A DNA stretch of 7,986 nucleotides from Chloroflexota bacterium. GTDB lineage: Bacteria > Chloroflexota > Dormibacteria > Dormibacterales > Dormibacteraceae. The DNA is taken from positions 1-7,986 of the forward strand of contig VBGV01000044.1 in the NCBI GenBank assembly GCA_005880755.1, in the 5' to 3' direction. This document shows positions 6,110 to 7,986 of the stretch, piece by piece. Made by a program: the position numbers and the translations under genes. Below the pieces are notes generated by a model. It ran no database searches, had not been told where the DNA came from, and worked only from the letters and a program-made list of their open reading frames with translations. Position 1 is the stretch's first letter. Each line of letters opens with the position of its first letter.

Positions 6110-7986
6110 CGAGCCGAGCACGCGCCTCGAGCTGACGGCGTTCTGCGTGCGGGGCGAGCCAATCAGCTACGCCGAAGCGATTCGCGGTAACTTCGCGCCG
6201 ATCAAGGCCGGCGACAGGTGGGGTCCGCCGTGGAGCACGACGTGGTTCCACGTTCGTGGCCGGGTTCCGGAATCGTGGGCCGGTCGGCGCGTGGTCGCGA
6301 CGTTCGACCTCGGTTTCGCCGGGCCGACCGGTTTTACGTGCGAGGCGCTGGCCTGGAAGGGCGGCCAACCCTGGCGCGGGGTGGATCCGAACCATCGGTG
6401 GCTCCCAATTGATCAGTCAGGTGGACCGGATGTCGACTTCTACCTGGAAGCGGCGGCCAACCCACGCGCGACCGAGCAGGGAGCGGAGCCGGCGCCTTCG
6501 ATGGTCGCTTTGCGCGACTCGCCCGAGCCGGCGTTCGTCCTCGGACAGACCATGCTCGCCATCCAGAACTCCGCCGAGCCTGCCGCGAGCGATGGCCGGC
6601 TCGACCTTTCGCACAGGATCACGGCAGTCGGTCACGCCCATATCGACACCGCATGGGAGTGGCCGATCCGTGAGTCCAAGCGAAAGGTCGCGCGCAGCTG
6701 GTCAACGCAGCTTGCCTTGATGGACGAGTATCCCGACTACGTATTCGCCGCCTCCCAACCACTCCAGTACGAATGGATGAAGGAGCTGCAGCCCGACATC
6801 TACCGCCGCATCAAGGAGATGGTCGCGGCAGGCCGGTGGGAGGCCGTCGGCGCAATGTGGGTCGAGGCCGATTGCAACCTTCCTTCGGGCGAGTCACTCG
6901 TGCGCCAGCTCCTGCACGGCAAGCGCTTCTTCATGCGCGAGTTCGGCTACGAGACGAGGATCCTGTGGTTGCCCGACGTCTTCGGCTATCCCGGCAACCT
7001 GCCGCAGCTCATGGCCGAGGCGGGCTGCGACTTCTTTCTGACCCAAAAGCTCTCCTGGAACGACACCAACAAACCTGAGCACCACACTTTCATCTGGGAA
7101 GGCATCGACGGGACGCGGATCTTCACCCATTTCCCGCCCGCCGACACATACAACGGCAGCTTCAGCGCCGAAGAGGTCGAGCGGAGCGTCCGCAACTTCA
7201 AGGACGGCGCCAGCTCGAACCGTTCCCTGTACCTGTTTGGTTGGGGCGACGGAGGGGGCGGTCCGCAGCCGGAGATGATCGAGTCGGCGCACCACCTCGG
7301 CGTCGGGCTGGGCCGCGCGGCGGACTTCTTCGACGCGGCCTCTTCCGAAGCCAACGGCCTCACGACCTGGTCCGGCGAGCTGTATTTCGAGTTGCACCGC
7401 GGCACGTACACATCCCAATCGCGGACGAAGCTCCTGAATCGAAGGGCCGAGCAGGCCCTTCGCGAGGCCGAAACATGGTCGGTCGCAGCCGGCCCGTATC
7501 CATCCGCAGCGCTTGAAACGGCGTGGAAGAAGCTGATGCTGAATCAGTTCCACGACATCCTTCCCGGCTCGAGCATCGACTGGGTCTACGAAGAGACAAA
7601 TCGCGACCTGTCCGAGGTCGCCAAGACCGCGAACGAGATCTCGGCCGATTCGATACGCCGCCTGGCCGGAACAGGCGATCAGCTCTGCGTGTTCAACGTC
7701 AATTCACACGCGCGCCGCGAGGTGGTGGACCTTGGCGATCGGTTGAGCGTGGTGGAAGCGCCCGCCTGCGGCTGGGCCGTTCAGTCCGACGCCCACGTCA
7801 CGAGCGACCAGCTGGTCGAGGTGTCCGGCCGCTCCATGCAGAACAACTTGTTGCGCGTCGAGTGGGACGACCGAGGCCTTCTCACCTCGGTCTGGGACAA
7901 AGAAGCCGATCGGGAGGTGCTCGGCGGGACGGGAAACCTTCTTCAGCTGCACGACGACCACCCCGCCAACTGGGATGCATGGGACA
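6102..7986 (+). CDS. GH38 alpha-mannosidase, MAN2C1/Ams1-like, 3' end missing
   Basis: The frame is open from the GTG at 6102 to the window edge (628 codons), so the C-terminus is missing; family members are usually 850-1050 residues. It hydrolyses terminal alpha-mannosides with retention. An N-terminal beta domain (about 1-170) has G-D-R-W-G-P-P-W-S-T-T-W-F-H-V and C-E-A-L-A-W, typical of cytosolic MAN2C1/Ams1-type enzymes. The catalytic domain starts near 174 with G-H-A-H180-I-D182-T-A-W (zinc ligands). W-L-P-D292-V-F-G-Y holds the nucleophile and third zinc ligand, and G-W-G-D383-G-G-G-G-P follows. The middle domain contains G-E-L-Y-F-E-L-H-R-G-T (425-435) and Q-F-H484-D-I-L-P-G-S-S-I, the fourth zinc ligand. 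All expected metal ligands are present, so it should be active. No signal peptide is seen, placing it in the cytoplasm, where it would act on imported sugar. The start overlaps the permease end by 8 nt; GGTGGGG at 6089-6095 may be its ribosome site. Confidence 0.92.
   Translation, partial: MTDEPSTRLELTAFCVRGEPISYAEAIRGNFAPIKAGDRWGPPWSTTWFHVRGRVPESWAGRRVVATFDLGFAGPTGFTCEALAWKGGQPWRGVDPNHRWLPIDQSGGPDVDFYLEAAANPRATEQGAEPAPSMVALRDSPEPAFVLGQTMLAIQNSAEPAASDGRLDLSHRITAVGHAHIDTAWEWPIRESKRKVARSWSTQLALMDEYPDYVFAASQPLQYEWMKELQPDIYRRIKEMVAAGRWEAVGAMWVEADCNLPSGESLVRQLLHGKRFFMREFGYETRILWLPDVFGYPGNLPQLMAEAGCDFFLTQKLSWNDTNKPEHHTFIWEGIDGTRIFTHFPPADTYNGSFSAEEVERSVRNFKDGASSNRSLYLFGWGDGGGGPQPEMIESAHHLGVGLGRAADFFDAASSEANGLTTWSGELYFELHRGTYTSQSRTKLLNRRAEQALREAETWSVAAGPYPSAALETAWKKLMLNQFHDILPGSSIDWVYEETNRDLSEVAKTANEISADSIRRLAGTGDQLCVFNVNSHARREVVDLGDRLSVVEAPACGWAVQSDAHVTSDQLVEVSGRSMQNNLLRVEWDDRGLLTSVWDKEADREVLGGTGNLLQLHDDHPANWDAWD

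Noticed and set aside
1..7986. CRISPR arrays, tRNA/rRNA genes, insertion sequences, or phage and defence genes
   Set aside because: I saw no regularly spaced repeats, no tRNA-like cloverleaf, no transposase motifs and no terminal inverted repeats; all substantial frames have metabolic, transport or regulatory explanations.

Overview
The window is GC-rich and gene-dense, and every supported gene lies on the + strand. It suggests a free-living, probably soil-type, high-GC bacterium of the Actinomycetota or of a Chloroflexota/Dormibacterota-like lineage. The reasons are a deazaflavin (F420)-type nitroreductase-family protein, GTG starts, a Tat-exported lipoprotein binding protein, and a sugar importer with no ATPase gene beside it. 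No rRNA or marker gene is present, so the phylum remains inference.

Left part (1-1272): three genes with no evident link to the rest. These are the last 67 codons of an enoyl-CoA hydratase/isomerase-family protein, a small secreted lipoprotein with a His-rich CHRD- or Cu/Zn-SOD-like domain, and a small F420-dependent nitroreductase (DDN)-family protein.

Centre and right (about 1295-7986): one carbohydrate-uptake locus. A candidate promoter with an AT-rich palindrome precedes a LipO/YtcQ-type solute-binding lipoprotein. An 83-nt gap with a strong 31-nt hairpin follows, then a GntR-LacI hybrid (AraR-like) repressor, two permeases of the LplB and YtcP types, and a cytosolic MAN2C1/Ams1-like GH38 alpha-mannosidase that runs off the window end. 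From the repressor onward the junctions overlap by a few bases (4 nt, about 14 nt and 8 nt), which indicates a translationally coupled operon.

Proposed working model: the lipoprotein captures a mannose-containing oligosaccharide or glycoside outside the cell. The two permeases import it, powered by an ATPase encoded elsewhere. The GH38 enzyme removes alpha-mannosyl residues in the cytoplasm, and the repressor senses the sugar or a product. The individual families are well recognised. The mannoside substrate is inferred only from the adjacent GH38 gene. I see no clearly novel system; the more interesting points are the operon architecture and the hairpin/operator-like element between the binding protein and the repressor.
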